This document shows positions 24,601 to 36,121 of a DNA stretch of 64,000 bases, one piece after another; within the stretch, counting starts at the first letter, position 1; each line of letters opens with the position of its first letter. This DNA is from Mytilus galloprovincialis (lineage: Eukaryota; Mollusca; Bivalvia; Mytilida; Mytilidae), in assembly GCF_965363235.1 (NCBI RefSeq), contig NC_134838.1, positions 11,440,441 through 11,504,440 of the forward strand. The letters run 5' to 3'. A program made the translations under genes and the position numbers. The notes beneath the pieces were generated by a model that did no database searches, was not told where the DNA came from, and saw nothing but the letters and a program-made list of their open reading frames with translations.

Positions 24601-25239
24601 AATTATTTTAGAATTTTGATGTAAATAATTGATATATTTTTATATTATATGTCAAAGAAGGAGGTGGGGGATGTTGCAGGGGTCCTGATCCCAAAATCCC
24701 GGGCTAAAAACATGATCTTCTGAGGTCCCAAATTTTTTTTAAAAATCACAAAAGAAAATCCTGAGCTTAAAAACACCCAATCCAAATGTCCCGAAAAAGT
24801 CCTGCCCTCCATCAAGAAAAGTTAATAATCATATACAGCAACACAAAATTTCTATTTATTTATTCATTTACTTCAATATCTTAAATCCATGAACATAATA
24901 ACATATCAATCTTTTTAATAGGTATATTAAATAATGTTTAAATAAAGTATTACTTAATATGCAACATTAAATTATCTTACATGTATCTGTTATTTAAAAG
25001 GTAACTTTTCATTCAATCATTCATATCTTAAATTCTTCATACCAGTAATAGATATTAAATGTATCCACCACCAATAAAACCTGGCCACAACACCTAGCCA
25101 ATACTGAATGTGGCAATAAAATTCAACAATAAATCACATAATTTGCTTTTTTTTTGCATGGAAGGAGGGACAGAATTTATACTGTCCTACTGGTTAATAT
25201 TCCATATACCTGAAATCTTTAAAAGATATTTTACATAGA
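21663..25239. other. Mostly unannotated intergenic DNA
   Basis: No gene is recognised. About 23290-23400 contains a decayed copy of the CACCTGATATCA..TTGCTCAG repeat. 23715-23830 is a repeat fragment (GACGGATCCAGAACTTTTTC, AAGAGGGGCCCGCTCCAGTG). 24650-24810 is a repeat rich in GGTCCTGATCCCAAAATCCC-type motifs. Open stretches at 22092-22319 and 23531-23845 lack domains or splice context. Confidence 0.4.
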
Positions 25240-25430
25240 TATAGAAAGATGTGGTGTTAGTGCCAATGAGACAACTCTCCATCCAAATAACAAATTATAA
25301 AAGTAAACCATTATATGTCAATGTACGGCCTTCAACACGGAGCCTTGTATGGCTCACACCGAACAACAAGCTAAAAAGGGCCCTAAAATTACTACTGTTA
25401 AACCATTCAAATGGGAAATGCCTATATGCA
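25240..25430 (+). repeat. Interspersed bivalve repeat, 5' part
   Basis: Same family as 11863-12349: AGATATAGAAAGATGTGGTG, GCCAATGAGACAACTCTCC, CACGGAGCC...GGCTCACACC and AAGGGCCCTAAAATTACTAC. It stops after AAACCATTCAAATGGGAAA. Confidence 0.7.
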
Positions 25431-25868
25431 CTATTCAGCAAAAATAATAGTACTGTTGTAATGATGGATAGAGGTTTAGGATAAAATTAAACTATACTTA
25501 TGTAGTTGTTATATTTTTCCTATAATTTTATTTTGTTTGTTTATGTTTTTTGTCACACACTTTTTGGGCACAAATAATAATATAAAACCATTTAATTAAC
25601 CTTTATACTATTCGAGACAACCAAACAAATCAGCACAAATGCTTAACACAACCGTAATAATTTAATTAAAATTATAAAGCTAGCATTGACATGCCAAAAT
25701 TCAAGTTTTAATCAAAATTGAAGTCTCGGGCTGAGAAAGGGGCATTTATTTCGTGTGGTCTGGGGGAATTTAATGTATTTCAGCATCCTTAAAGAGGCAA
25801 ACATATAGCCATAACCCGATCTGATAAATGAATTATGTTATGGATAATGTTGATATCTTTCTACTAAC

Positions 25869-26024
25869 CATCTATCGAAGACTCCAACCTGCATGTGATC
25901 CACCATCCATCGTCGAAAATCCAACTTGCATGTGATCCACCATTCATCGTCGAAGACTCCAACCTGCATGTGATCCACCATCCATCGTCGAAAATCCAAC
26001 CTGCATGTGATCCACCATCTGTCG
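25869..26024. repeat. Minisatellite, 37/38-bp alternating units, about 4 copies
   Basis: The unit contains CCAACCTGCATGTGATCCAC and CATCGTCGAA. Units alternate between GAAGACTCCAACC and GAAAATCCAAC versions, giving a 75-bp higher-order dimer present twice. It decays at CATCTGTCGTTGATTT. Confidence 0.85.
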
Positions 26025-26857
26025 TTGATTTACTCCTAACTGACCTAGTTTACCTACTCTGTTAATTCAGAGTCCCTGACTAGGTTGCTCAGTTATCACC
26101 GGCTGAAACATTACAGGCAAATCTACCTGTGATGCTGTAGAACAATTCCCTCTACCAATATAAGTTATGTGATCGTATAGTTTTATGTACATCTAATCGT
26201 CTGCGTTGTGTCCAAAATCAAAGCCAATATCCAATACTGGATAATGGTTCTTAGTGGCTGGTTCTTGTAATGGTGCAGAAGCTATTTTAACATCTCTGGA
26301 GGCAGTACCATCGCCCTCAACATTAGTTGACACCATTTGATCGCCACCAAGGTATCGTGTGACTATTTGAACCTCTCTATTACTAAATTCTCTTGGCTAA
26401 ACACCTATTATAAAACTTAAGAATATATTAATAACAAAATACTTATAAATATAGCAACAAAATAAATTACTGCATTGATAGTTCAAAGTCGTCCTCAAGT
26501 TCTAACTGCTCTAATTTTGAAAATAATTTATCGATATGTTATCTATTTAAAATAAGAACAAAAAATAAAAATAAACTCAAATACAAAAACAATAAACTAA
26601 TAAGATAAACTTTTCTTTAGTTAGGACTGAAAAATTATTTAAATAAGGTTTGACATTCAACCAACACTTTCCTTCCTTTTTCATAAACAAAGCTGTGATT
26701 CAGAGATTACTGATATTTATAGGATTTCTAAACAATCAACAATTTTTCAGCGATCAATCTGAAGCGAGAATTAGAATGATTAATCAAAACAAAATTATTT
26801 TATATACACATATATTCATTTAAAAACAGTCATCACGAAGCCTACTTTTACGACATG
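26025..26857. other. Flank beyond the integrase end of the gypsy fossil
   Basis: This would be the 3' side of the minus-strand retroelement. No copy of the LTR-like block at 33618-34120 is seen here. No gene is recognised. Confidence 0.4.
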
Positions 26858-28081
26858 TTAGTCGTTCATTTTATTAAGATAACAAGAAACGGTTGAGAGA
26901 AAACTTAAAATTAATTCGTCTTTCTTTTCAGACTTTTTAACAGTTCGTTTAGTTTTCTTTGGTATTCTAACTTTATCAACAGACATTTTTTGACTGCGGT
27001 CTGAATTATACCCATCAGAACTATTATTATCCGACATTTCGCTTGAACCGGAAGTGACGGAAGATTTATCTTTTTCGTTTTCACGTCGGTTTCTATTTGC
27101 TATTTTTTGTTTAAGTTCAGCGAGCGGAATATCATCCTCGTCGGAAGATGTTTCTCGTTCTTGTCGGTAACGATTTATGAGTCTTTCTCGAGGATTAGCG
27201 ACTGGAAGTTCATTATCACTTTCGTCACTATCTTCGGGAGGTACAACATAATTTGTTTTCCTTAATTGCCTACCTTCTAGATTGGTTGGAATAACCCATT
27301 CATCAATCTTAGCTTTTTTAAGGTGTTCTAAATGGACTTTCTTAGCGGCAGACCCATCTAATTGGTTTTTAAGGACAAAGGTTACCGGAGAAGTTTTTTC
27401 AATTATTCGGTAATAAGGTTTCCACTTAGTGTCTAATTTACTTTTTCTTAAATGATTTTTGAAATAAACCGGATCCCCAATTTCTAAATTAATTTCTTGT
27501 CTATTTTTATCTGCGTTTTGTTTTTGTTTTTCTTTAGACTTTTTCAAATTTCTGTGAACTAAAATGAACGATTTGTGCTGTTGTTCTAACAAAATCTTGT
27601 GCGAATCTTCACCTACATATTTCCTTCTAGGTTTCAATAGGTTATCAATTGGAAGAACAGGGTCTCTATTGTACAAAAGAAAAAATGGAGAAAATTTTGT
27701 TGATTCATTTTTTTGAAACCTAATAGCTGCTATTGTTTGATTTAGGCATACGTCCCAAGTAGACGCGTCACTTTGCAATTTCTTTGCCATGACGTCATGA
27801 AGCGTCCTGTGAAATCTTTCTACTTTCACGTTTCCCTGTGGATGATAAAAAGAAGTTGTTATGTGACTTATATTTAATTCTTTTAAAGTTTCTTCAAATA
27901 TTTTAGAGGTGAATTCACCACCATTGTCTGACACTATAACTAACGGCACAGAAAAGTTTGGGATTATTTCTTCAATTAATAAATGAACCACATTTTCCGA
28001 AGTTTTATTTGGAACAGGAAAAGCCAAAGGCCACCCACTGTAATGACAAACAAAGCTGACAATATACTTATTTCCTGACAA
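26858..28081 (-). pseudogene. Gypsy integrase part
   Basis: The conceptual translation shows the integrase catalytic core with VSDNGGEF and SFYHPQGN..VERFHR blocks, followed by a GDPVYFKNH-type region that resembles the GPY/F module. A long charged tail follows (repeated acidic serine runs such as EDSDESDNE and TSSDEDD, then lysine-rich KKTKRTVKKSEKK). No chromodomain is recognised. It is part of the broken gypsy fossil. Confidence 0.8.
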
Positions 28082-28712
28082 TGATGTAGGATAAGGTCCA
28101 GATAAATCTACCCCTATCTTAGCAAATGGAAATGGTGGTATATCAGATATTTGTAATAAAGGTTTTGTTTTACCTGCACTTTGAGATTGACAGATAACAC
28201 AGGAATTAATATAGGAATTAAGTTCCTTATATAACTTTGGCCAAAATTATTTTTGCCTAATTGAATCATGACATTTGTCGATTCCTAAATGACTTAGATT
28301 ATCATGATAACTTTTGATTACCTCATTTCGTAATTGTAATGGAACATAAAGCCTTAACTTTAAATCATCATCAGGGTGAGAAATGTAACAAAGTATATCA
28401 TTGGTAATAATATGTTGATTATCAACACTTCTTGAAGCCTTACCTGTGTTTATTTGATTAATAATTTCCGAAAGTTCTATGTCTAAAGATTGTTCAATTT
28501 TCATGTCATAACCAGGAATCGTACATTCCTTGACGCTAAGTTGGTCATCTTCTTTATAGTCACAACTTGCAAAATCTTTTGGATTGAACTCATTTGAATT
28601 CAAAGTATTGATTTGAAAAGCCTTGTCACTTATATCTACTTCAATTGTTTCATTTTGATTTTGATTGCCTTCTTGACCCGGAGGCCTTCTTGAAAGATAG
28701 TCAGCAATAGTA

Positions 28713-29831
28713 CAGTGGAACCTGTCCAAACCGAACACCCACGGGACTTTGCGTTTTGTTCGGTTTACACAGGTGTTCGGATTATAGAGGTAAACGGAAG
28801 TCGAAACCAAAATAATTTTGGCACTTACTGACAAGGGATTATAGGTGACAATTTATTTTTGTGTTGATTTAGATGTAAATGTAAAAAATATAAGTAGATG
28901 ATGATAAACGTTTTGCTTCATTTTTGTTAGTAAATGAAACGCCACTCCGTCAATCACGCTCGTCGTTGTGAGATGTCCGACATAAAAAGATTTTGCTTTT
29001 GATAATTATTTTCTCATCTATAATTCACTGTCTAATTCAGGTTCGCAGTCGCTGTCAAATGACGATTCCGTAGTTGAATGGTTAGTTGAATACCGGAACG
29101 TCATTGTATACACGAGTTCTCGGACTAAACTGGTCACCTGCTGATTGATACTTCGGCACACGATAAGAGTGAAACAAAAGCAGGGGTCCAGTTTATTCTC
29201 GGACTTTATCGTTGCTGAATAGCTAACGGAAGTCTTTGGGAGCATCCGTATCAAATATATAGGGCCTTTAACGGGAATCCAACAATCGAAAGCCATTGAC
29301 CTTGTTGTGTTGCATGACTTCTTAATCCAGTCAAAAGCTTTAAAACTATTATTTAATTAAACAGTTTAGCTACAAAATGGTCGTAATTATTTGAGTAACG
29401 TGCATTTAATTGATCTGAAAGTTCCTTCCTTGTCATTATCGGCCATGGGGGTAGCTGACCAGTTTAACGTTTCTTCACAAAAAAAAATTACTTTAGACAT
29501 GGACACAAACATGCTAATTAGTTTGTAATAACAACTCATCAGTTAATTAACCTCAAATACCCTCGGGGATTCTCTGTCTTCCTGTGTTTGTTTAATTAAA
29601 TCATGCAAATAATTAAAAATGCTTTTTTGTTTTGATTGCTATTGATAGATTTTGACAGACAAATTTACTAACTAGCCTTCAAAAAGCGTTCGGAATTCGG
29701 TGTTGACAGGGTTCGGTTTTGTCAGGTTCGATTAACTTAATTTAAAGGGAAATTTTTTCGGGACTTTAAAAATTGTTCGGTTTAAACTGAAATTCGGTTT
29801 TATCAGGGTTCGGTTTTCCCAGGTTTCACTG
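28713..29831. mobile_element. Non-autonomous pogo/Tc1-like DNA transposon inserted in the gypsy fossil
   Basis: TA target duplications lie at 28711-28712 and 29832-29833. The terminal inverted repeats are CAGTGGAACCTGTCCAAACC on the left and, in reverse complement on the right, CAGTGAAACCTGGGAAAACC. Length is 1119 bp. The motif TTCGGTTT(T/A) recurs several times near both ends (subterminal repeats), as expected of transposase-binding sites. An internal minus-strand open stretch of 92 codons (29018-29296) has no recognisable domain; no transposase remains. TIRs starting CAGTG with a TA target fit the pogo/Tigger branch of Tc1/mariner. Confidence 0.8.
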
Positions 29832-31716
29832 TATTATCAGTTCCCGCTAGCCATTCAATCTTGCAATTGTAACTTGCAATACCTAAAGCCCAAAGTTGTA
29901 ATTTTTTGTTACATTGTGGCGAAAGCAATAAGTACTTTAAAGGCTTGTGGTCAGTTCTGATAATAAATTCAGCTCCATGAAGATAATGATCTAATTTTTG
30001 TAAGGCATAATGAATGCTAAATGCTTCTTTTTCAATAGTAGACCACCTAGACTGTGTATCTGACAGTTTATGAGATAAGAAGTAAATGGGTTTTTCTTTT
30101 CTTAAACATGATAAATGAGTTTCTTCTTCCTCGCAAGGTTGCGTAAGACATGCACCTATGGTATCATTAGACGCGTCAGTATATAAAACATAAGGTTTCT
30201 TCAAGTCTGGGTATGCTAATAAAGGAGTCACAGTTAAACTATATTTCAAAAAATCAAAAGCTCTTTGACATTCCTCATCCCATTGAAATTTAGCATATTT
30301 TTTAGTTAAAGCAACTAAAGGTATAGAAATCTTTGAAAAATTCGGGATAAAGCGTCTATAGTATGAACACGCCCCTATAAAACTTCTTACTTCCTTAACA
30401 GTAACAGGGTTTGGTAATGTTTTTATTGCTTCAACTTTGGCATCGTCCGGTTTTACACCGTCGATATTGATTTTAAAACCTAAATAATTAGTTTCTTCCT
30501 GCAAAAATTGACATTTCTTTAATTTTAATTTCAAATTATGTTGTCTTAATCTGTCAAATACTTGTTGAATATGATTGAAATGTTCTTCCAAAGTTTCAGA
30601 AAATATCAAAATATCGTCTATATAGGAGATAGCAAAATTTAGATCTTGTAACACTATTTCCATTAGTTGACTAAATACAGCAGGACTATTTTGCAATCCA
30701 AATGGCATAACATTAAATTCGAAAAGTCCCTTATGACAAATAAATGCTGTTTTTGATTTATCTTCTTCCGCCATCTTAATTTGCCAGAATCCTGCCCTAA
30801 GGTCGATTAATGAATAAAAATTTGCAGCTCCTAAAAGTGTCAATATATCATCGATAACCGGAAGTGGATATCGGATTGCTAACGTAGACCTGAAATCTAT
30901 GCAAAAGCGTGTAGTTTTATCTTTTTTATCAACTAATACAACTGGTGAGGAATAATTACTATTAGATCTTCTTATAATGTTTGCTTCTGACATGTCAGTT
31001 ATTGCTTTATTGACTATTTCTCTTTTGTGTAATGGAGTTCGATAAGGTTTCAATTTAACCGGGGGATTACCCCCTGTATCGATTCTCATTTTCACAGTGT
31101 CAGTTTGACCTAATTCAGTATCCTTAAAAGCAAAAACATCTCTATTATTATTCAACAGTTGTAACACCCTACCCCTATGAACATCAGGAATATTAAGATC
31201 AGTTTCAAAAACATTCTCAATTTCAGAGTGCTCTTGAGTAGATTCAAGTGAGACAACATTTTCTTCTAAAACTGGTGAAGCCCTTCCTATTGCTATGCCC
31301 CTTCTAAACTTATAAGTTCTATTCGTAGTATTAACTATAAGTACTGGCATTTGACGCTTTTCATTAATGTTTGCAACTGAATTAGCAACCATTAAACCTG
31401 GTTGATAACTCAAATGCCCCTTGGTAATTGGTGAAATTTCAAAAGATTTAGAACTTGAGAATGTATAATTTTTATTACCCTTTACATAACAAATATTACT
31501 AGTCAGAGGTTTGAAGACAGTGGTTTGAGCAAGTCTAACAATTGAAGCTATATGAATATCTTCTACTAATGGTACATAAGTTTTATTTATCCTTAAACAT
31601 CCCAAATCAAAATAAACTCTAACACCAAATTTGACTAACCAGTCACGACCCAAAATTGCATTTCTGTTCATGTCAGATACTACATAAAAAGTATGATTCA
31701 TTTTGTTTCCTTTCAT
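29803..31716 (-). pseudogene. Gypsy protease/reverse transcriptase/RNase H part
   Basis: Visible blocks, in order: ILGRDWL (protease end), the RT blocks RFCIDFR, YPLPVIDDIL, FYSLIDLRAGFWQI, NVMPFGLQNSPAVFSQLM and the catalytic YIDDILIFS, then the RNase H blocks YVLYTDASNDTIGACL, EKEAFSIHYALQKLDHYL and IIRTDHKPLKYLL. This is textbook Ty3/gypsy order. It abuts the pogo-like insertion at its C-terminal side. Confidence 0.9.
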
Positions 31717-31855
31717 GTTAAAGTCTAAATTTATACTTCCTAAAACATTTAAAGAAGCCCCGTTAACTCCTTGTAAATTGACTTTCTTTTTTTTCTAATT
31801 TTGGTAATCCCTTAATTGAATTGTAAATCTTATTATGTAATAAAGATACTGAAGC

Positions 31856-33623
31856 TCATCTGTCAATTAAACTTCTAACTTTCATATGTGCAATTTTAAT
31901 CAAACAAGAATTTGGATTTCCCGCTAAATTAATTTCAAATGTTTCTACTTGTTCAGATTCATTTTCAATTTTGTTTTCTGGTGCATTTTCAAATGATTTT
32001 TGTTCTTGATAAGTTTCAAAATTTCTATTTTGTATATTTGAATTTCGCGCTCTAACCTTTTTATTTCCGTTGAATTTTGAATTTCGCGCCATATTTCCTT
32101 TGTTTACTTCCGGTTTTGAAAAATTCCGCGCCATTTTTTCTTTATTTGCTTCCGGTTTTGATTTGATCTTTCGCGCCATTTCTTCTTTATTTGTTTCTGG
32201 TTTTGATTTGAAATTTCGCGCCATTTTTTCTTTGTTTACTTCCGGTTTTGAATAACGATTGTTGAATCTTTTATAATAATTTTTATTCTCGTGATAGGTA
32301 GAATTGTTAGAACATGCATTGTTAAAGTCTGTTGATTTGTTATTTATTTTTTTTAACCATGATTCATATATATTATATACAGGTTTTGTATATCTATAAT
32401 TAATTTTTCTCTCAAACCTCTTATTTCCCTTAATTCCCTTAAAAGTCTCCCTATTGGCTTCAGCATAAAGAGACCGTCTTAGTTTAAATTTTCCCTTGGT
32501 TTCCTAAATTGTTCATTTGATCTTGCCCTACAAATTCTTTCATAATGACCTGGTTTACCACAGTTCCAACAGAAGAATGTTCTTCTTTGTTGTCCTGTCG
32601 AGTCAGACTTGTTTTGTACAGAATTAAACCTTCTAGGATATGTATTTGCATTATTACCTATCGTGTTGTCATTAAAATTGTTTTGTACAGAATTAAATCT
32701 TCTAGGATATGTATTTGCATTATTACCTATCGTATTGTCATTAAAATTGCCTCGGGGTACATGTATTTCGGCACGCGAGCTTACTGCGTTGACATGAAAT
32801 TTTTTATCTCTGCAATATTTTGCCTTATGGCCAAATCTGTTACAATTGCTACATTTCACACCTATTTCTCGGTAATGCGATATATACATTGGTGTTATAT
32901 TACGCTCATTACCGTTATTTTTTTTTTAAGTCTTTTCGTCTAAATTGTGTTTCAGCCATTGCCGAGTTTACTGCTTGAGCCAAAGTTTGTGGATTTTCAC
33001 GCATTATTTTCATTCTCAAATAATCCTGATACAACCCATTTATGAAAAAGTTAACTAATTGAAGTTGAACTATTGGTTGATTGATATCTTGCCCTCTAAA
33101 AGCATCTGTTGCTAACGTTAAAATTCGTTCTCCAAATATGGGAACATTTTCGCCAATTTTTTGATTAACCTTGTTCAAAAGTTCAAATGCATATGATGCA
33201 TCAGGAATATGCCCATAACGAAAATTCAATTGAGTATTTAGATTATCCCAATTATTATTCACCTGATCAGTTTCTCTTAACCACCTAGCAATGAAATCGC
33301 TTACTGGACCTACAGATGTTCGATAACATATCATTTTACAATCATTCGGAACTTAATTTGTTATCATTGCATATTTTTCTATAGATCGAATCCATTGAGA
33401 ATATTTTTTCTGAATTTGAACCGTCAAAGCCTTCAACTATCGAATTGACACCGTTTGCAGTTAATTTTTGAGTAAGACCTTGAACTTGTGTTGCTAAATT
33501 TTGAAAAACTAACCCTACATTAAATTCTTGTTCAGCCATTTTTTTTTTGGAGAATATAATAATTAAGATTATCAAATAAAATATCACACGTACCTTAGTA
33601 TTTTTCAGAATTCGTCCTGTCAC
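31856..33623 (-). pseudogene. Gypsy gag, nucleocapsid and repeat-rich linker
   Basis: 33342-33623 and 32915-33334 resemble the retrotransposon gag domain (FIARWLRETDQVNNNWDNL, ELLNKVNQKIGENVPIFGER). 32479-32889 has two zinc knuckles (CSNCNRFGHKAKYC and CWNCGKPGHYERIC) separated by two tandem copies of a unit containing NDNTIGNNANTYPRRFNSVQ. 31856-32224 contains four degenerate copies of a KPE.NKE.MARN unit. It is part of the broken fossil. Confidence 0.75.
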
Positions 33624-34120
33624 GGTACACCAAGAAGAGTTTATAACAATATATAGTTTTGCTATAAGTTTATTAACCTACCTGAGCCGAAGTAATTCAT
33701 ACAATAAAATACACAAGTATATATACAGAATATAACGGTGTCAAGGTTTCTATTAATTTGACCATTATAGTCCTAAATCAAAAGATACAGGGATGAATAT
33801 CTATTAAGTTGTCTCTAATTGACATGTTTTGACATGCTTTGACCAACCTGGAGATTGATGGTCAAAGAATGCACGTATATCCATTGTTTTAACTAATTGC
33901 TACATGTCACCACCTGGTCTGAATGTAAACATGTTATATATATATATGCAACCTAGAGGTCAATTGAACAACCTTTTACAAGGTCATGTTTTTCTTAATA
34001 GATATTCCCCTGTATTTTATTCAATTTAATAAACATTATTGAGAATATATAATCCTAAATATAAATATAAATATATATAATATATATTTATATATATATT
34101 TAAGCCATCATATTGTCACA

Positions 34121-35862
34121 GATCCACCCCTTTTGTTTGGACTTTTTTTTTGTTTTTTTGTAAAATGATTGATCAGAAAAGACTTCGTGAAATTTGCCAT
34201 TTCCCGTGTATTTAATTTTTATGCGACAATTCTTTACTTATAAAGATATTTTTCGCTGGTATTTATTGGGTATGTTTAAGTCATGTGATTCTCTATGGTG
34301 GAGTTGACCAGTGCGTCACTCAGTCATTTTGAAATTCAAATTACAGTAACACATTGCTGAGGCTAAGGATGACAACCATGATACCTTCAAAGCGACACTG
34401 GATTGAGCAAAAACGTATAATAGTGACTTCTGTTTCACAATTCAATCAAACAGAAAGTAATACTCTATTACACTCTCATGAAAAAAATCCACAGCAATAT
34501 TATTTACCTACAAAAACATGTTTTACCCCAAACGCCCCAGCCTATTTTAGAATAACATGATAGCTGAATAATGATCCCCAGTCAGTATCAGCTCTATAGA
34601 TAGATTTAAAGTCTAAGGTACGAACCATTTGATTTGAGGAGGCAGTCTTAGGTATCTGAGAGAGAAAAAAATCTGACTCCGATTTTTGCATTAGATAAAA
34701 ATTCTGGCCGTATCTGGATTTGAAACAATAATCGTGTCCACTTTTTTGCTATTAGAAACGAAAATTTCCCACAGAATTATTTAGCATTAAATGAACATGA
34801 TGAATAAAAACGGGCGTATTTTTTTTAGATCGGGGGTTTGCATGCCTGACCGGAATGTCTGTTTCGCCGGACTGATATATTGAATACTTTTTCAAGACCA
34901 GACTGCAACCTGACTGCTGAGAGTGGCCTTTATGTCTCCATTTGTCGACAATCATTCATAAATTCGTTGTCATTTCAGACTCATTCGTCGCCTTTAGTTG
35001 ATTTGGAACCCCTCACCTCCCTTAATCTTATTGGGTGAAATATATCAACCAAACATTTGGATAAAAATTGGTTGTTTGACTTAACTCGTGTCGGTCGTAT
35101 TGTAAATTTCATCGAATAGCCCGGCGTATTTCTTGTTTACAACAAGGCATCTGTGAGGTTATGCTTACTTAACATACAACAAACAAGAATTGTCCATGAC
35201 TTTTTTTTACTGACAAGTCCCACATCAAATATATCAGTACATAGCGTTGGATCCATACTATCATTTTATTATAGACAATCAATAGGGAGAGTACAGCATA
35301 AAAAATGTCCAACCCTTACACTTTACAGCAACTATAGAATATACATGCCCAACGTCAGGAACCGTTTAAAAAGTGCATTTTACACTTATTTTATGTTTTT
35401 TAGTCCAAAAAAGGCCCTAAAAGATCTTTAAAAACTTCGCCCCCTTCCAAATTCCTGGATCCACCCTGACTGACCACAAATTAAATATCTCTATCTGTTC
35501 AACCAAATTTTGCCTGAATTGTACATGTATCAGTTTTCTGCATGCCAATTTTCAACATATCTTTAGAACCTTCTAAGACAAAAAACTGACCATCACAGAG
35601 ATGTGCTCCAAAAATAACCCCTGGTATTATGTAACCTTAAATCATTATACTGTGTAGCGCATTAACCCTAAATGTTTAATGCAAACTCATAGACAAGTGA
35701 TGTTTTCTTTCATCAAAAGTTTCAATTCTGCAAATTTGTTGGTTAGTTTAAGTCAACAAGGACATCAAAAGCACTATTGTGTCAGAGTAGGACTACTTTT
35801 ACTCGGAGTTTTTTCCCCATAACATTCCATTGCTTATATGGTTAAAACCATCACCGGCATTA
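34121..35862. other. Intergenic DNA between gypsy fossil and TTAA transposon
   Basis: No domain-bearing ORF was found. The stretch around 35400-35470 (AAGGCCCTAAAAGATC, CTGGATCCACCCTGAC) looks like an interspersed-repeat end. Open stretches at 34354-34560, 34752-34955 and 35153-35431 are short and unrecognised. Confidence 0.4.
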
Positions 35863-36121
35863 TTAAAGCAATATAAGCCGTCAAAATCGCGATTTTTTAA
35901 AATGCTATGAAAGAGATGAAATTAGAAATGATTAATGAATTAAAAGGTTTACATAAAATTTCACGTCCTAAAAACCCGTAATGTAACTGTTAAAGTTGAA
36001 AATATATTCCTCATCATTCCGTTTGACCAGTGCAAATGGCAGCTTATTAATTTCCGACACTAATTCCGAAGATTGCCGATGCTGATAAGAATGCGTGTGC
36101 TGCTGACCTGGGTCAACAAAA

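Larger units (their letters stand above)
26858..34120 (-). mobile_element. Ty3/gypsy LTR retrotransposon fossil, broken
   Basis: Parts along the minus strand, 5' to 3': a putative 5' LTR (about 33618-34120, TGTGAC...GTGACA); gag (about 32915-33623); a zinc-knuckle nucleocapsid region (32479-32889); a repeat-rich linker (31856-32224); protease/reverse transcriptase/RNase H (29803-31716); integrase (26858-28081). The PR-RT-RH-IN order and the polymerase motifs are those of Ty3/gypsy elements. The element is broken in several places and is split by a pogo-like DNA transposon (28713-29831). No matching second LTR is visible at its 3' side, so age cannot be read from LTR divergence. Long stretches of coding similarity suggest a moderate age. 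Confidence 0.85.

Noticed and set aside
25869-26024. CRISPR-like array
   Set aside because: Units are contiguous without unique spacers, and the genome is eukaryotic.
26025-26857. 3' LTR of the gypsy fossil
   Set aside because: No block matching 33618-34120 was found by eye; the 3' end is left undefined.
32070-32943. Plus-strand ORFs 32070-32255 and 32545-32943
   Set aside because: They are shadows of repeat-rich gag coding on the minus strand; their internal repetition mirrors the gag repeats.
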